Shown here piece by piece: positions 6,028 to 12,993 of a stretch of 15,177 nucleotides of DNA (position 1 is its first letter; each line of letters starts with the position of its first letter). Both the position numbers and the translations under genes were made by a program. The notes under the pieces are model-generated. The model was not told the origin of the DNA. It did no database searches and was given only the letters and a program-made list of their open reading frames with translations. The stretch is from an uncultured Bacillota bacterium (GTDB taxonomy: Bacteria > Bacillota > JAAYKD01). The stretch lies in NCBI GenBank assembly GCA_937897315.1, contig CALCNS010000070.1, positions 1 to 15,177 of the forward strand, given 5' to 3'.

Positions 6028-6903
6028 TTGGCATTTGTTATCGCCATGATTAATGGTATTAATTTAGGTTCAATCTATGCTCTCATTGCTTTGGGCTACA
6101 CCATGGTGTATGGAATTGCCAAAATGCTGAATTTTGCACATGGAGATGTGATTATGGCAGGAGCACTATCCGTTGTTGTTCTTGTTCAGCAATTCCATGT
6201 TCATCCAGCGTTGTCCATATTCATCAGTGTAATCTTTTGTGTAGCTCTTGGTGTATTGACTGAGAAGATTGCCTACAAGCCTTTACGAAATAGCTCCTCC
6301 TTATCTGTTCTGATTACGGCGATTGGTGTTAGTTATTTAATGCAGAATCTTGCTCAGATACTTTTCGGTTCTTCCCTAAGAAGCTTTCCAAAGGTGTTTC
6401 GTTGGCCAAGCGTCATACTTGGTTCTGTAGAATTTAAAATGGATCGTGTGATCACGATTGTAGTGACTTTCATCCTGATGTTTTTTGTCTTGTGGTTTGT
6501 GTATCGAACGAAAATCGGGTTGGCGATGCGAGCCGTAGCACAAGATAGAGAAGCGGCAATGCTGATGGGAGTTCCTATAGATCGAATCATATCCATCACC
6601 TTTGCGATAGGAGCAGCTTTGGCTGCCGTTGCTGGTTTCTTCTATGGGGTAGCGTACGGGTTCGTTGGACCCTATTCAGGGTCTATGCCAGGTATAAAAG
6701 CCTTTACAGCTGCTGTATTTGGCGGGATTGGGTCCATACCGGGTGCTATATTAGGCGGATTCCTCTTGGGCCTTGCAGAAAGCATGGTAAAAACATTTAT
6801 TTCTTCTGAATTATCGGATGCCATTGTTTTTGGCTTGCTGATAGTTGTTTTGCTGATCAAGCCAACAGGATTATTGGGCAAAGAAATACGAGACAAGGTA
6901 TAG
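6028..6903 (+). CDS. livH: Branched-chain amino acid ABC transporter permease LivH
   Basis: I choose the TTG at 6028 because AGGAGGT (6014-6020) lies 7 bases upstream; the upstream ATG 5962 lies inside livJ and adds a polar stretch, and ATG 6046 is too far from the site. The 291-residue product is an inner membrane permease of the LivH/BPD_transp_2 family, with about eight hydrophobic segments. Visible family motifs are NGINLGSIYALIALGYTMVYG and LNFAHGD near the N-terminus, the cytoplasmic coupling loop RAVAQDREAAMLMGV, and FTAAVFGGIGSIPGAILGG toward the C-terminus. It pairs with LivM to form the channel. It starts 31 bases after livJ stops and ends 10 bases before the livM start, so it is part of one operon. 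Confidence 0.9.
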   Translation: MAFVIAMINGINLGSIYALIALGYTMVYGIAKMLNFAHGDVIMAGALSVVVLVQQFHVHPALSIFISVIFCVALGVLTEKIAYKPLRNSSSLSVLITAIGVSYLMQNLAQILFGSSLRSFPKVFRWPSVILGSVEFKMDRVITIVVTFILMFFVLWFVYRTKIGLAMRAVAQDREAAMLMGVPIDRIISITFAIGAALAAVAGFFYGVAYGFVGPYSGSMPGIKAFTAAVFGGIGSIPGAILGGFLLGLAESMVKTFISSELSDAIVFGLLIVVLLIKPTGLLGKEIRDKV

Positions 6904-6913
6904 GAGGATCATG

Positions 6914-7861
6914 ATGAATCACTTATGGAGAAAAAAGAAATTTTTTCTAGGTGGATTGTTCACTCTCCTTTTGTTCGTTCTGATGCACAGTTTGATTCAA
7001 AGTGGTTTGGTATCTCGTCACATTCAATCCCTCTCTGTTCCTGTAGGGTTGAATATGATCTTAGCCTTATCCTTGTTTCTGTTGGTAGGCATGTTGGGGG
7101 AACTTTCCTTAGGACATGCTGGGTTTATGTCCATTGGAGCGTATGCAGGTGGGTTGTTTTCAAAAGCAATGGTACAGGTAATACCTGTTTGGATTCGGTT
7201 CCCTTTAGCCCTATGCGTTGGAGCTTTAGTGGCGGCACTTCTTGCTTTGTTATTATCCGTGCCGGTTTTTCGATTAAAAGGAGACTATTTAGCCATTGTA
7301 ACTCTTGCTTTTGGCGAGATTGTCAGAAGTTTGGTGATTAATCTTCCTTTTACTGGTGGAGCTGCAGGATTGAAAGGTATTCCAAAAGATACAAGCTTTT
7401 CATTTCTTTATTGGATTGTTGTTTTTACAATTTGGCTTACTATGTGGATCTACTCCTCTAAAATTGGCCTTGAATGGAGAGCGATTCGTGATAACGCCAT
7501 AGCCGCAGAAGCTTGTGGAATCCCGGTTGTCTCAAGAAAGCGAACCGCTTTTGTTGTCACCGCTTCCTTGGCTGGAGTAGCAGGTGTTCTATATAGTCAT
7601 CACTATTCTATTTTAACTGCTGAGGTGTTTGGATTTAACCGATCTATTGAGGTACTTGTCATGGTGGTTTTAGGTGGGTTAGAGTCAGCAATTGCTACTG
7701 CAGTTTCGGCGTTTTTTCTCACCATCGCTCCGGAAATGTTACGATTTCTGAATCAGTATCGCATGCTGATCTATTCATTGGTACTCATTATCGTGATGAT
7801 TGGTCGAAATACACAGTGGGAAAAACCTAAATGGTTCCAGCAAAGGAGAGAGAACGCATGA
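6914..7861 (+). CDS. livM: Branched-chain amino acid ABC transporter permease LivM
   Basis: Two ATGs adjoin (6911 and 6914); AGGAGG at 6902-6907 gives better spacing (6 bases) to 6914. The 315-residue product is a second LivH/LivM family permease with a basic N-terminus (WRKKK) and about eight to nine hydrophobic segments. Typical LivM motifs are LGELSLGHAGFMSIGAYAG, RLKGDYLAIVTLAFGEIVR and the coupling loop EWRAIRDNAIAAEACGI. It has no extra C-terminal domain. Its TGA stop overlaps the ATG of livG in an ATGA, implying coupled translation. Together with LivH it forms the membrane pore energised by LivG and LivF. Confidence 0.9.
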   Translation: MNHLWRKKKFFLGGLFTLLLFVLMHSLIQSGLVSRHIQSLSVPVGLNMILALSLFLLVGMLGELSLGHAGFMSIGAYAGGLFSKAMVQVIPVWIRFPLALCVGALVAALLALLLSVPVFRLKGDYLAIVTLAFGEIVRSLVINLPFTGGAAGLKGIPKDTSFSFLYWIVVFTIWLTMWIYSSKIGLEWRAIRDNAIAAEACGIPVVSRKRTAFVVTASLAGVAGVLYSHHYSILTAEVFGFNRSIEVLVMVVLGGLESAIATAVSAFFLTIAPEMLRFLNQYRMLIYSLVLIIVMIGRNTQWEKPKWFQQRRENA

Positions 7862-8634
7862 TTTCATCCCAAGCGGCTCGACGCGAACCCAGTGGTCATC
7901 CTGCTTTAGAAGCTCAGAATCTCAGTGTGAGTTTTGGAGGATTGAACGCACTCCAAGGTTTTAGTTTTCAGTTGGGATATCAGCAAATTGGTGGGCTCAT
8001 AGGACCCAATGGTGCGGGTAAGACGACTTGTTTCAATTTACTCACCAATCTATACCAACCAACCGAGGGGAACATAAAGTTATTCGGGCACGAAATCAAG
8101 GGTGCACCTTCCTATCACTTGTTTCGCTGGGGGTTGGGCAGAACATTTCAAAATATTCGGTTGTTTCATCGCATGACTGTCTTGGAGAATGTCCTGGTAA
8201 CTCAACCCAATTCATCTTTTTTTCGAACAAATCATCAACATAGAAAAGAGGCTCTTGATTTGCTAGACTTCTTTCACTTAGCCGATCAAGCAGAAAAGAA
8301 AGCCGGAAGTCTACCGTATGGAGCACAAAGACGATTAGAGATTGCTCGAGCTTTGGCGGGTAATCCAGGGGTTTTATTGCTGGATGAGCCGGCAGCGGGG
8401 ATGAATCCTTCAGAAACCTCTCAATTGGCAGAGCAAATCAAGGAGATTCGCAACCGTTTTCAGGTCAGTATCCTTCTCATTGAACATGATATGCACCTAG
8501 TGATGGGTGTTTGTGATTACCTGTGGGTTTTAAATTTCGGACACCAAATTGCGCAAGGAACACCGATGGAAATTCAGCGTAATCCAGCTGTAATAGAAGC
8601 CTATTTGGGAAGAAAGGAGAGAAGCGAGTGCTAA
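7858..8634 (+). CDS. livG: Branched-chain amino acid ABC transporter ATP-binding protein LivG
   Basis: Start ATG 7858 overlaps the livM stop (ATGA) and has AAAGGAG (7842-7848) 9 bases upstream; an in-frame ATG at 7831 lies inside livM. The 258-residue ATPase has Walker A GPNGAGKT (49-56), Q-loop in RTFQN (Q98), signature PYGAQRRLEIA (153-163, the usual LivG variant of LSGGQ), Walker B VLLLDEP (172-178) and switch histidine in LLIEHD (H210). The C-terminal PAVIEAYLG is characteristic of the LivG/LivF branch. It works on the cytoplasmic face with LivF, coupling ATP hydrolysis to uptake. Seven bases of overlap with livF follow. Confidence 0.93.
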   Translation: MISSQAARREPSGHPALEAQNLSVSFGGLNALQGFSFQLGYQQIGGLIGPNGAGKTTCFNLLTNLYQPTEGNIKLFGHEIKGAPSYHLFRWGLGRTFQNIRLFHRMTVLENVLVTQPNSSFFRTNHQHRKEALDLLDFFHLADQAEKKAGSLPYGAQRRLEIARALAGNPGVLLLDEPAAGMNPSETSQLAEQIKEIRNRFQVSILLIEHDMHLVMGVCDYLWVLNFGHQIAQGTPMEIQRNPAVIEAYLGRKERSEC

Positions 8635-9326
8635 CAGTCTCGAACATAGAAGTCTGTTATGGTAATATTCAAGTCTTACACAAGGTTTCTCTCCAAGTCA
8701 AGAAAGGTGAGCTGGTTGCCCTTATTGGATCAAATGGAGCAGGCAAGAGTACAGTATTAAAAGCCATATCTGGATTGCTGCCTAAAAAGAGTGGATCCAT
8801 TTATTTTGAAAATGCAGAATTAACATGCATGAGACCTCACGAAATTGTGGCTCTGGGTATGATTATGGTACCGGAGGGAAGAAGAATTTTCCCCCAGTTT
8901 ACCGTGGCAGAAAACTTAGCTATGGGGTCTTATCGTTTGGATAAACCGAATGAGACGGTTTGGAGTCAGTGCTTATCGAGATTTCCACTGCTGCGAGAGA
9001 GAATGTCGCAGCTAGCTGCTACTCTTTCGGGTGGAGAGCAGCAGATGCTGGCTATGGCCCGTGCAATGTTGGCCAATCCAAGTGTTCTTATGTTGGATGA
9101 GCCTTCCATGGGCTTAGCCCCTTTGTTAGTGCGTCTGATTTTTGATCTCATTCAGCATATGAGAGAGCAAGGAATGACATTGCTTTTAGTGGAGCAGAAT
9201 GCAGAAATGGCATTGAGCGTAGCCGATCGGGCGTATGTTTTAGAAAACGGACGAATCGTAGCAGAAGGCACAGGACAAGAGCTTCGCAACAGCAGCGTCA
9301 TTCAGAAAGCATATTTAGGATTGTAA
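8628..9326 (+). CDS. livF: Branched-chain amino acid ABC transporter ATP-binding protein LivF
   Basis: The start is a GTG at 8628, inside the end of livG, with AAAGGAGAG (8613-8621) 6 bases upstream. The 232-residue ATPase shows Walker A GSNGAGKS (34-41), the LivF-typical PEGRRIFPQFTVAENL (82-97), signature LSGGEQQ (133-139), Walker B VLMLDEP (153-159), and VEQNA at 188-192, where LivF proteins carry Gln in place of the switch His. The C-terminus (VIQKAYLGL) is also typical. It forms the heterodimer with LivG and is the last gene of the transporter set. No clear T-tract terminator follows, so some transcripts may continue into the permease gene downstream. Confidence 0.93.
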   Translation: MLTVSNIEVCYGNIQVLHKVSLQVKKGELVALIGSNGAGKSTVLKAISGLLPKKSGSIYFENAELTCMRPHEIVALGMIMVPEGRRIFPQFTVAENLAMGSYRLDKPNETVWSQCLSRFPLLRERMSQLAATLSGGEQQMLAMARAMLANPSVLMLDEPSMGLAPLLVRLIFDLIQHMREQGMTLLLVEQNAEMALSVADRAYVLENGRIVAEGTGQELRNSSVIQKAYLGL

Positions 9327-9329
9327 TGG

Positions 9330-9358
9330 TTGTATCAAGCAGTAAACCATGGTATAAT
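9330..9358 (+). promoter_or_regulatory. Promoter of the permease gene (extended -10)
   Basis: TTGTAT (9330-9335), a 17-base spacer ending in TGG, and a consensus TATAAT (9353-9358) form a strong extended -10 promoter starting just after livF. An inverted repeat CCTTCCC (9359-9365) with GGGAAGG (9379-9385) sits across the predicted start site at about 9365 and reaches the ribosome binding region; it may be an operator rather than an RNA hairpin, since its left arm is mostly untranscribed. Confidence 0.65.
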
Positions 9359-9397
9359 CCTTCCCGATATCTTGATTAGGGAAGGGAAGTCCTAGCA

Positions 9398-10483
9398 TTG
9401 AGACAATGGATTCAGAAAGATTTTCTCTTGATCCTTGCGGTTCTTGTTGCTGGGATTTCTGCCATTTGGGTCAAACCATCTATCGAGTACATGAGTTATA
9501 TCGATTTTCGGACAATCATTTTACTTTATTGCCTCATGGTTATTATGTCAGGCTTTCAGAAAACAGGGCTATTCAATACATTGATGACAAAGATATTATC
9601 TACAGCAGATTCGCTTCGGGGCTTGGTCAGCGTTTTGGTGGGAGCATGTTTTTTCTCTGCGATGTTGATGACCAATGATGTAGCTTTGCTTACTTTTGTC
9701 CCCCTAGCGATTGGTAGTTTGGGTTCGATTCAACAATCTCCTTATATCCTTATTACCATTATATTACAAACCGTAGCAGCGAACCTTGGTAGTATGCTCA
9801 CACCGATTGGCAACCCTCAAAACTTGTTCTTGTTTGGATTGTCTCAGTGGTCGGTTTTATATTTTGTTCAGCTTATGTTGCCCGCAACGGTATTTTCGGC
9901 ATTTCTACTTTTTTTTGCAGTACACCGTATCCCCAAATCAAAGCTGATCATGAGTCATTCCATAGACTCACAAGTGGATAAGAAGGGCATTATTGTGTAT
10001 TTGGGACTTTTTGTCTTGACCCTAGCAGCCGTTGTTCACTGGGTAGAGCCGGTTATTGTATTGCTTCTTTTGGTTCTTATTCTTGCTTTCTATGATAATA
10101 AGAATTTGTTCGGTGCCGATTTTGGTTTATTGCTTACGTTCCTTGCTTTATTTGTTTTGGTTGGAAACCTGGGGCGAATCAATCAGGTCCACACACTACT
10201 AGCCAAAGTAGTCGGTGGCCGCGAGAAAATTGTCGCAATCCTTCTTAGTCAGATTATTAGTAATGTACCGGCAGCCATACTTTTATCTACCTATACCACA
10301 TCTTTTGAAGTGCTCACTTTGGGTGTGAATCTCGGTGGCTTGGGTACACTTATCGCCTCTATGGCCAGCATCATTTCCTTTAAACAATACTCGAAAACAA
10401 AGAATGCGCAACCCTGGAGGTATCTTTTGGTCTTTACCGTTGTCAATATTGTATTCTTAGCTGTTTTGTATGTTTTAACTTAA
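9398..10483 (+). CDS. Ion-transporter superfamily permease (SLC13/CitMHS/ArsB-like)
   Basis: The start is TTG 9398, preceded by the purine-rich GGGAAGGGAAG about 8 bases upstream; no better in-frame ATG exists before the first membrane segment. The 361-residue product is almost entirely hydrophobic, with roughly ten to eleven predicted membrane segments. Two family hallmarks are visible: TNDVALLTFVPLA and NLGSMLTPIGNPQNLFLFG in the first half, and SQIISNVPAAILLS in the second. The paired TND and SN-x-P motifs mark the inverted-repeat reentrant loops of the IT superfamily. It is somewhat short compared with ArsB or CitM proteins (about 420 or more). The ion carried (carboxylate, arsenite, sulfate or sodium/proton) cannot be told from sequence. 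It has its own promoter and terminator. Confidence 0.8.
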   Translation: MRQWIQKDFLLILAVLVAGISAIWVKPSIEYMSYIDFRTIILLYCLMVIMSGFQKTGLFNTLMTKILSTADSLRGLVSVLVGACFFSAMLMTNDVALLTFVPLAIGSLGSIQQSPYILITIILQTVAANLGSMLTPIGNPQNLFLFGLSQWSVLYFVQLMLPATVFSAFLLFFAVHRIPKSKLIMSHSIDSQVDKKGIIVYLGLFVLTLAAVVHWVEPVIVLLLLVLILAFYDNKNLFGADFGLLLTFLALFVLVGNLGRINQVHTLLAKVVGGREKIVAILLSQIISNVPAAILLSTYTTSFEVLTLGVNLGGLGTLIASMASIISFKQYSKTKNAQPWRYLLVFTVVNIVFLAVLYVLT

Positions 10484-10520
10484 AAAACCTCGTGCTTAAG
10501 AACTGCACGAGGTTTTTTTT
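10482..10520. terminator. Intrinsic terminator after the permease gene
   Basis: AAAAAACCTCGTGC (10482-10495) pairs perfectly with GCACGAGGTTTTTT (10505-10518) over a 9-base loop, with eight T at 10513-10520. The stop codon TAA is at the foot of the stem. The A- and T-tracts make it symmetrical and probably bidirectional. Confidence 0.92.
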
Positions 10521-10546
10521 ACAGGGAAATATTGTATGTATATGGA
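10518..10546 (+). promoter_or_regulatory. Weak candidate promoter for the Crp/Fnr regulator gene
   Basis: TTTACA (10518-10523), 17 bases, then TATGGA (10541-10546). The -10 box is poor and the -35 overlaps the T-tract of the preceding terminator, so this is tentative. No FNR box is seen here, so autoregulation is not evident. Confidence 0.3.
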
Positions 10547-10582
10547 ATAGTAGAAACAAACACGAAGATAGGAGTGAGTCCC

Positions 10583-11296
10583 ATGAACAGCCTCTGTCAT
10601 TACTGTCAACACAATTTGTGTATTCATAGGGTACCAATTTTCTCCGCACTAAATCAGGAGGCCTTACTGAGTATTGTACCTCTCATTCAAAGACATCGGT
10701 ATAGTAAGGGTGAACTGATATTGTGTGAAGGTGATGCCGTCGATTCACTGATGATTATTAACCACGGAAGTGTGAAAGCATATCGCATTACACCGGATGG
10801 CAGAGAACAAATCTTGTATGTATTCTCAGAAGGAGATTTTTTTGGAGAGGCTAATCTGTTTGGGCAACAGAAAGCCAATTATTCGGTGGAAGCTCTAGAA
10901 GAAGTATTCACCTGTTCTCTGACCAAAGAAAAGTTCGAAATCCTAATTCGAGAATATACAGAAATCGCATTACGGATTATCGAAGAATTGGGAAGAAGAA
11001 TCTCTGTTATGGAAACCTCTTTACAAAGCATGGGAGTTCGTAGCATCAATGCACGGATTGCAGCCCTCTTACTAGAGTATCAAGATAAGTTTTCGGTAGT
11101 TACACCGGAAGGAACAGAATTGCACCTGCCTTTGAGCAGGGAGGGTATGGCAAACTCCCTGGGAATCGCTCGAGAAACCCTGAGCCGCAAATTAGGCCAA
11201 TTGGAAACTAAGCGAATCATTCGAACTCTAAACAATAAAACGATGCTTGTGTTACAACCGGAGTCTTTACAAAAACTGGCTGGTTATTCCGAGTGA
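10583..11296 (+). CDS. Crp/Fnr family regulator with FNR-type iron-sulfur cysteines
   Basis: ATG 10583 follows AGGAG (10570-10574) by 8 bases; the frame opens earlier without a site. The 237-residue protein has an N-terminal cysteine cluster C5-x2-C8-x4-C13, a cyclic-nucleotide-binding fold domain (about 18-120, with GDFFGEANLFG at 84-94), a dimer helix (about 120-150) and a C-terminal winged helix. A fourth cysteine, C111 in LEEVFTC, aligns with the internal cluster ligand C122 of E. coli FNR (LETSMVC). The recognition helix reads RETLSRKLG (197-205); E198, S201 and R202 match the E-x-x-S-R that reads TTGAT half-sites. This predicts an oxygen- (or NO-) labile [4Fe-4S] activator. A matching box lies just downstream before the DUF1858 gene. 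The regulator class is certain; cluster binding is inferred from the cysteines. Confidence 0.88.
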   Translation: MNSLCHYCQHNLCIHRVPIFSALNQEALLSIVPLIQRHRYSKGELILCEGDAVDSLMIINHGSVKAYRITPDGREQILYVFSEGDFFGEANLFGQQKANYSVEALEEVFTCSLTKEKFEILIREYTEIALRIIEELGRRISVMETSLQSMGVRSINARIAALLLEYQDKFSVVTPEGTELHLPLSREGMANSLGIARETLSRKLGQLETKRIIRTLNNKTMLVLQPESLQKLAGYSE

Positions 11297-11309
11297 TTCA
11301 CTAAGATAT

Positions 11310-11351
11310 TTGATTTGAATCACAGTATTTTTCTCCGAAGTCGGCTATCCT
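11310..11351 (+). promoter_or_regulatory. FNR box and class II promoter of the DUF1858/DUF438 genes
   Basis: TTGAT-TTGA-ATCAC (11310-11323) differs by one base from the FNR consensus TTGAT-N4-ATCAA. A -10 like TATCCT (11346-11351) places the start at about 11358, 41.5 bases from the box centre, exactly the class II activation spacing. The -35 region (CAGTAT) is poor, as expected when an activator is needed. Confidence 0.7.
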
Positions 11352-11387
11352 ATCGGTGAAAGCAAACAAAGATTTCGGGGTGAAAAT

Positions 11388-11609
11388 ATGAAAATAATGG
11401 GTTCCAGGAAAAGTATCTACGAGTTAAGTCAAGAGCATCCAGATGTGGTTTCTATCATGGTGGAGTTGGGTTTTAAAGATATCCTTCAGCCGGGAATGTT
11501 GCAATCTGCCGGAAGAGTAATGACTTTGCGTAAGGGTGCAGTGCTGAAAAAACTGGATTGGCAAAAGATTGAAGCTTGTTTTTCTCAAAGGGGATATCAA
11601 ATTCAATAA
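11388..11609 (+). CDS. DUF1858 domain protein, 73 aa
   Basis: The whole protein is one DUF1858 domain: KSIYELSQEHPDVVSIMVELGFKD (residues 8-31), then LQPGMLQSAGRVMTLRKGA (33-51). These give the family pattern S-I-y-E-L, GF-x-D-I, PGM, GR-x-M-T-l-x-K-G-A. A purine-rich GGGGTGAAAAT stretch precedes the ATG. Such stand-alone domains are common in anaerobes and often lie beside or are fused to DUF438, hybrid-cluster or redox proteins; their biochemical role is not known. It is followed after 29 bases by the DUF438-hemerythrin-PAS gene, with which it shares the predicted FNR-dependent promoter. Confidence 0.85.
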   Translation: MKIMGSRKSIYELSQEHPDVVSIMVELGFKDILQPGMLQSAGRVMTLRKGAVLKKLDWQKIEACFSQRGYQIQ

Positions 11610-11638
11610 AAAGGATAGAAATGAAAAGGAGAATGAGG

Positions 11639-12844
11639 ATGAGTGAACACATAAACAATCGTGAATATCGGAAACAAATGATCAAAAAAATGATAACTCA
11701 ATTGCACGATGGCAAAACCATTGACGAGGTAAAAGCTTTATTTGCTGAAGTTTTTCAAGGCGTTTCTGCAACAGAGATTTCGGAAGCAGAACAAGCTCTC
11801 ATATCGGAAGGATTGCCGGTGGAAGAAGTCCAGCGCTTATGTGATGTTCATGCAGCTGTTTTCAAAGGATCCATCGCCGAGATTCATCAACAAGTAGATC
11901 CTTCTATGATTCCAGGGCATCCAGCAAACACTATGAAAGCGGAAAATAGTTTTATACAAACACTCATCGATGCCAGAATCAAACCCTTACTGTCAAATCG
12001 CACAAGTAAAACATCTGTAAGTGAACTGGCCGATGCATTGACCGATTTGGCGAAGATCGATATTCATTACTCAAAAAAAGAAAACCTAATGTTCCCTTTT
12101 TTAGAGAAGTATGGCATCACAGCGCCTCCAAAAGTGATGTGGGGTGTGGACGATGAAATTCGTGCTCAATTAAAGGAAATACGGACTCAGATCGAAATAG
12201 GTCAGTTTGATGCACAGACAGAGAACTCGTTGAACGAACTTTTAGTCAAAATCAGTGAGATGATCTATAAAGAAGAGAATATCCTTCTGCCGATGTTGGT
12301 GGAACATATGACGCAAGCAGAATGGAAAGTAGTGGATGATGAAAGTTCAGAGATTGGCCAATTAGTTGAGAAATTGGGTCAATGGCATCCCATTGAAGAT
12401 AAGGTTGACAAAGAAGATTCAACTCTAGCAATGAATCAAGGTCTGATTACTTTACCCAGTGGAGTGTTTACCGTTGATGAGCTGACTAGCGTCTTAAACA
12501 CATTACCCTTTGACATCACTTTTGTGGATAAAGACGACAAAGTAAAGTATTTTTCTCAAGGCTCTGAGAGAATCTTTGCTCGAACCAAATCGATTATTGG
12601 GCGCGAAGTATCCAATTGCCATCCACCCGCAAGTGTGCATGTGGTTGAGGGTATTGTTGCCGATCTGAAAAGTGGAAAGAAAGACCACGAAGACTTCTGG
12701 ATTTCTATGCGTGGACAGTATATTTTAATACGTTACTTTGCCGTTCGTAACGAGCAAAAAGAGTACCTAGGTGTTCTGGAAGTCACTCAGAACATCAAAC
12801 CCATTCAAGAAATCCAAGGCGAGAAAAGATTGGTAAATTCCTAA
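11639..12844 (+). CDS. DUF438-hemerythrin-PAS sensor-like protein
   Basis: ATG 11639 is preferred because AAGGAG (11626-11631) lies 7 bases upstream; ATG 11621 and 11633 are in-frame alternatives. The 401 residues show three parts. DUF438 spans about 8-80, ending with C68-x-x-H71. A hemerythrin-like four-helix part (about 90-235) has candidate metal ligands H94 (PGHPANTMKAEN), H143, E148 (KKENLMFPFLE), E212-E213 (KEENILLPM) and H223; the MWG-x-x-DEIR helix carries Asp at 171 where many HHE proteins have His. A PAS domain (about 285-385) includes DITFVDKDDKVKYFS and GREVSNCHPPASVHVVEG. There is no membrane segment or output domain such as a kinase, so it is cytoplasmic and may store or sense O2 or NO through a diiron or heme site. 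The FNR-type regulator next door supports a redox role, which is inference. Confidence 0.85.
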   Translation: MSEHINNREYRKQMIKKMITQLHDGKTIDEVKALFAEVFQGVSATEISEAEQALISEGLPVEEVQRLCDVHAAVFKGSIAEIHQQVDPSMIPGHPANTMKAENSFIQTLIDARIKPLLSNRTSKTSVSELADALTDLAKIDIHYSKKENLMFPFLEKYGITAPPKVMWGVDDEIRAQLKEIRTQIEIGQFDAQTENSLNELLVKISEMIYKEENILLPMLVEHMTQAEWKVVDDESSEIGQLVEKLGQWHPIEDKVDKEDSTLAMNQGLITLPSGVFTVDELTSVLNTLPFDITFVDKDDKVKYFSQGSERIFARTKSIIGREVSNCHPPASVHVVEGIVADLKSGKKDHEDFWISMRGQYILIRYFAVRNEQKEYLGVLEVTQNIKPIQEIQGEKRLVNS

Positions 12845-12863
12845 TCTAGTCGCAAGAGGCATC

Positions 12864-12894
12864 AAAAGTCGCCCGTGAACGGGCGGCTTTTTTT
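12864..12894 (+). terminator. Intrinsic terminator after the DUF438 gene
   Basis: AAAAGTCGCCCG (12864-12875) pairs with CGGGCGGCTTTT (12880-12891), 12 pairs with one T-G wobble, tetraloop TGAA, and seven T at 12888-12894. It separates the redox genes from htpG. Confidence 0.92.
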
Positions 12895-12903
12895 GTGTTC
12901 CTC

Positions 12904-12932
12904 TTGATTTTTTTATAGTTTTGCGTTATGAT
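12904..12932 (+). promoter_or_regulatory. Sigma-A promoter of htpG
   Basis: TTGATT (12904-12909), a 17-base spacer and TATGAT (12927-12932) give a good housekeeping promoter. The predicted start (about 12939) abuts the CIRCE operator. Confidence 0.8.
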
Positions 12933-12940
12933 GTCTTGTG

Positions 12941-12967
12941 TTAGCACTCAATATAAGAGAGTGCTAA
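12941..12967 (+). promoter_or_regulatory. CIRCE element (HrcA operator)
   Basis: TTAGCACTC (12941-12949), a 9-base spacer, and GAGTGCTAA (12959-12967) match the CIRCE consensus perfectly. It begins at the predicted transcription start, where bound HrcA would block RNA polymerase until heat or misfolded protein titrates GroEL. Confidence 0.97.
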
Positions 12968-12993
12968 CAAGGATTATAACAGAGGTGATGAAC

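Noticed and set aside
5697..6047. Long reverse-strand open frame across the livJ/livH junction
   Set aside because: Cysteine- and histidine-rich nonsense-like composition, antisense to livJ, which has clear homology motifs.
6925..7341. 138-codon + strand frame inside livM
   Set aside because: It overlaps livM in another frame; livM has all permease motifs and the better start, while this frame shows no domain.
11293..11301. Palindrome GTGATTCAC at the regulator stop codon as a second CRP/FNR site
   Set aside because: The half-site spacing does not fit the N4 (FNR) or N6 (CRP) arrangement; probably chance.
12928..12993. ATG 12928 as the htpG start
   Set aside because: It lies in the -10 box, upstream of the predicted transcription start, and would translate the CIRCE element.
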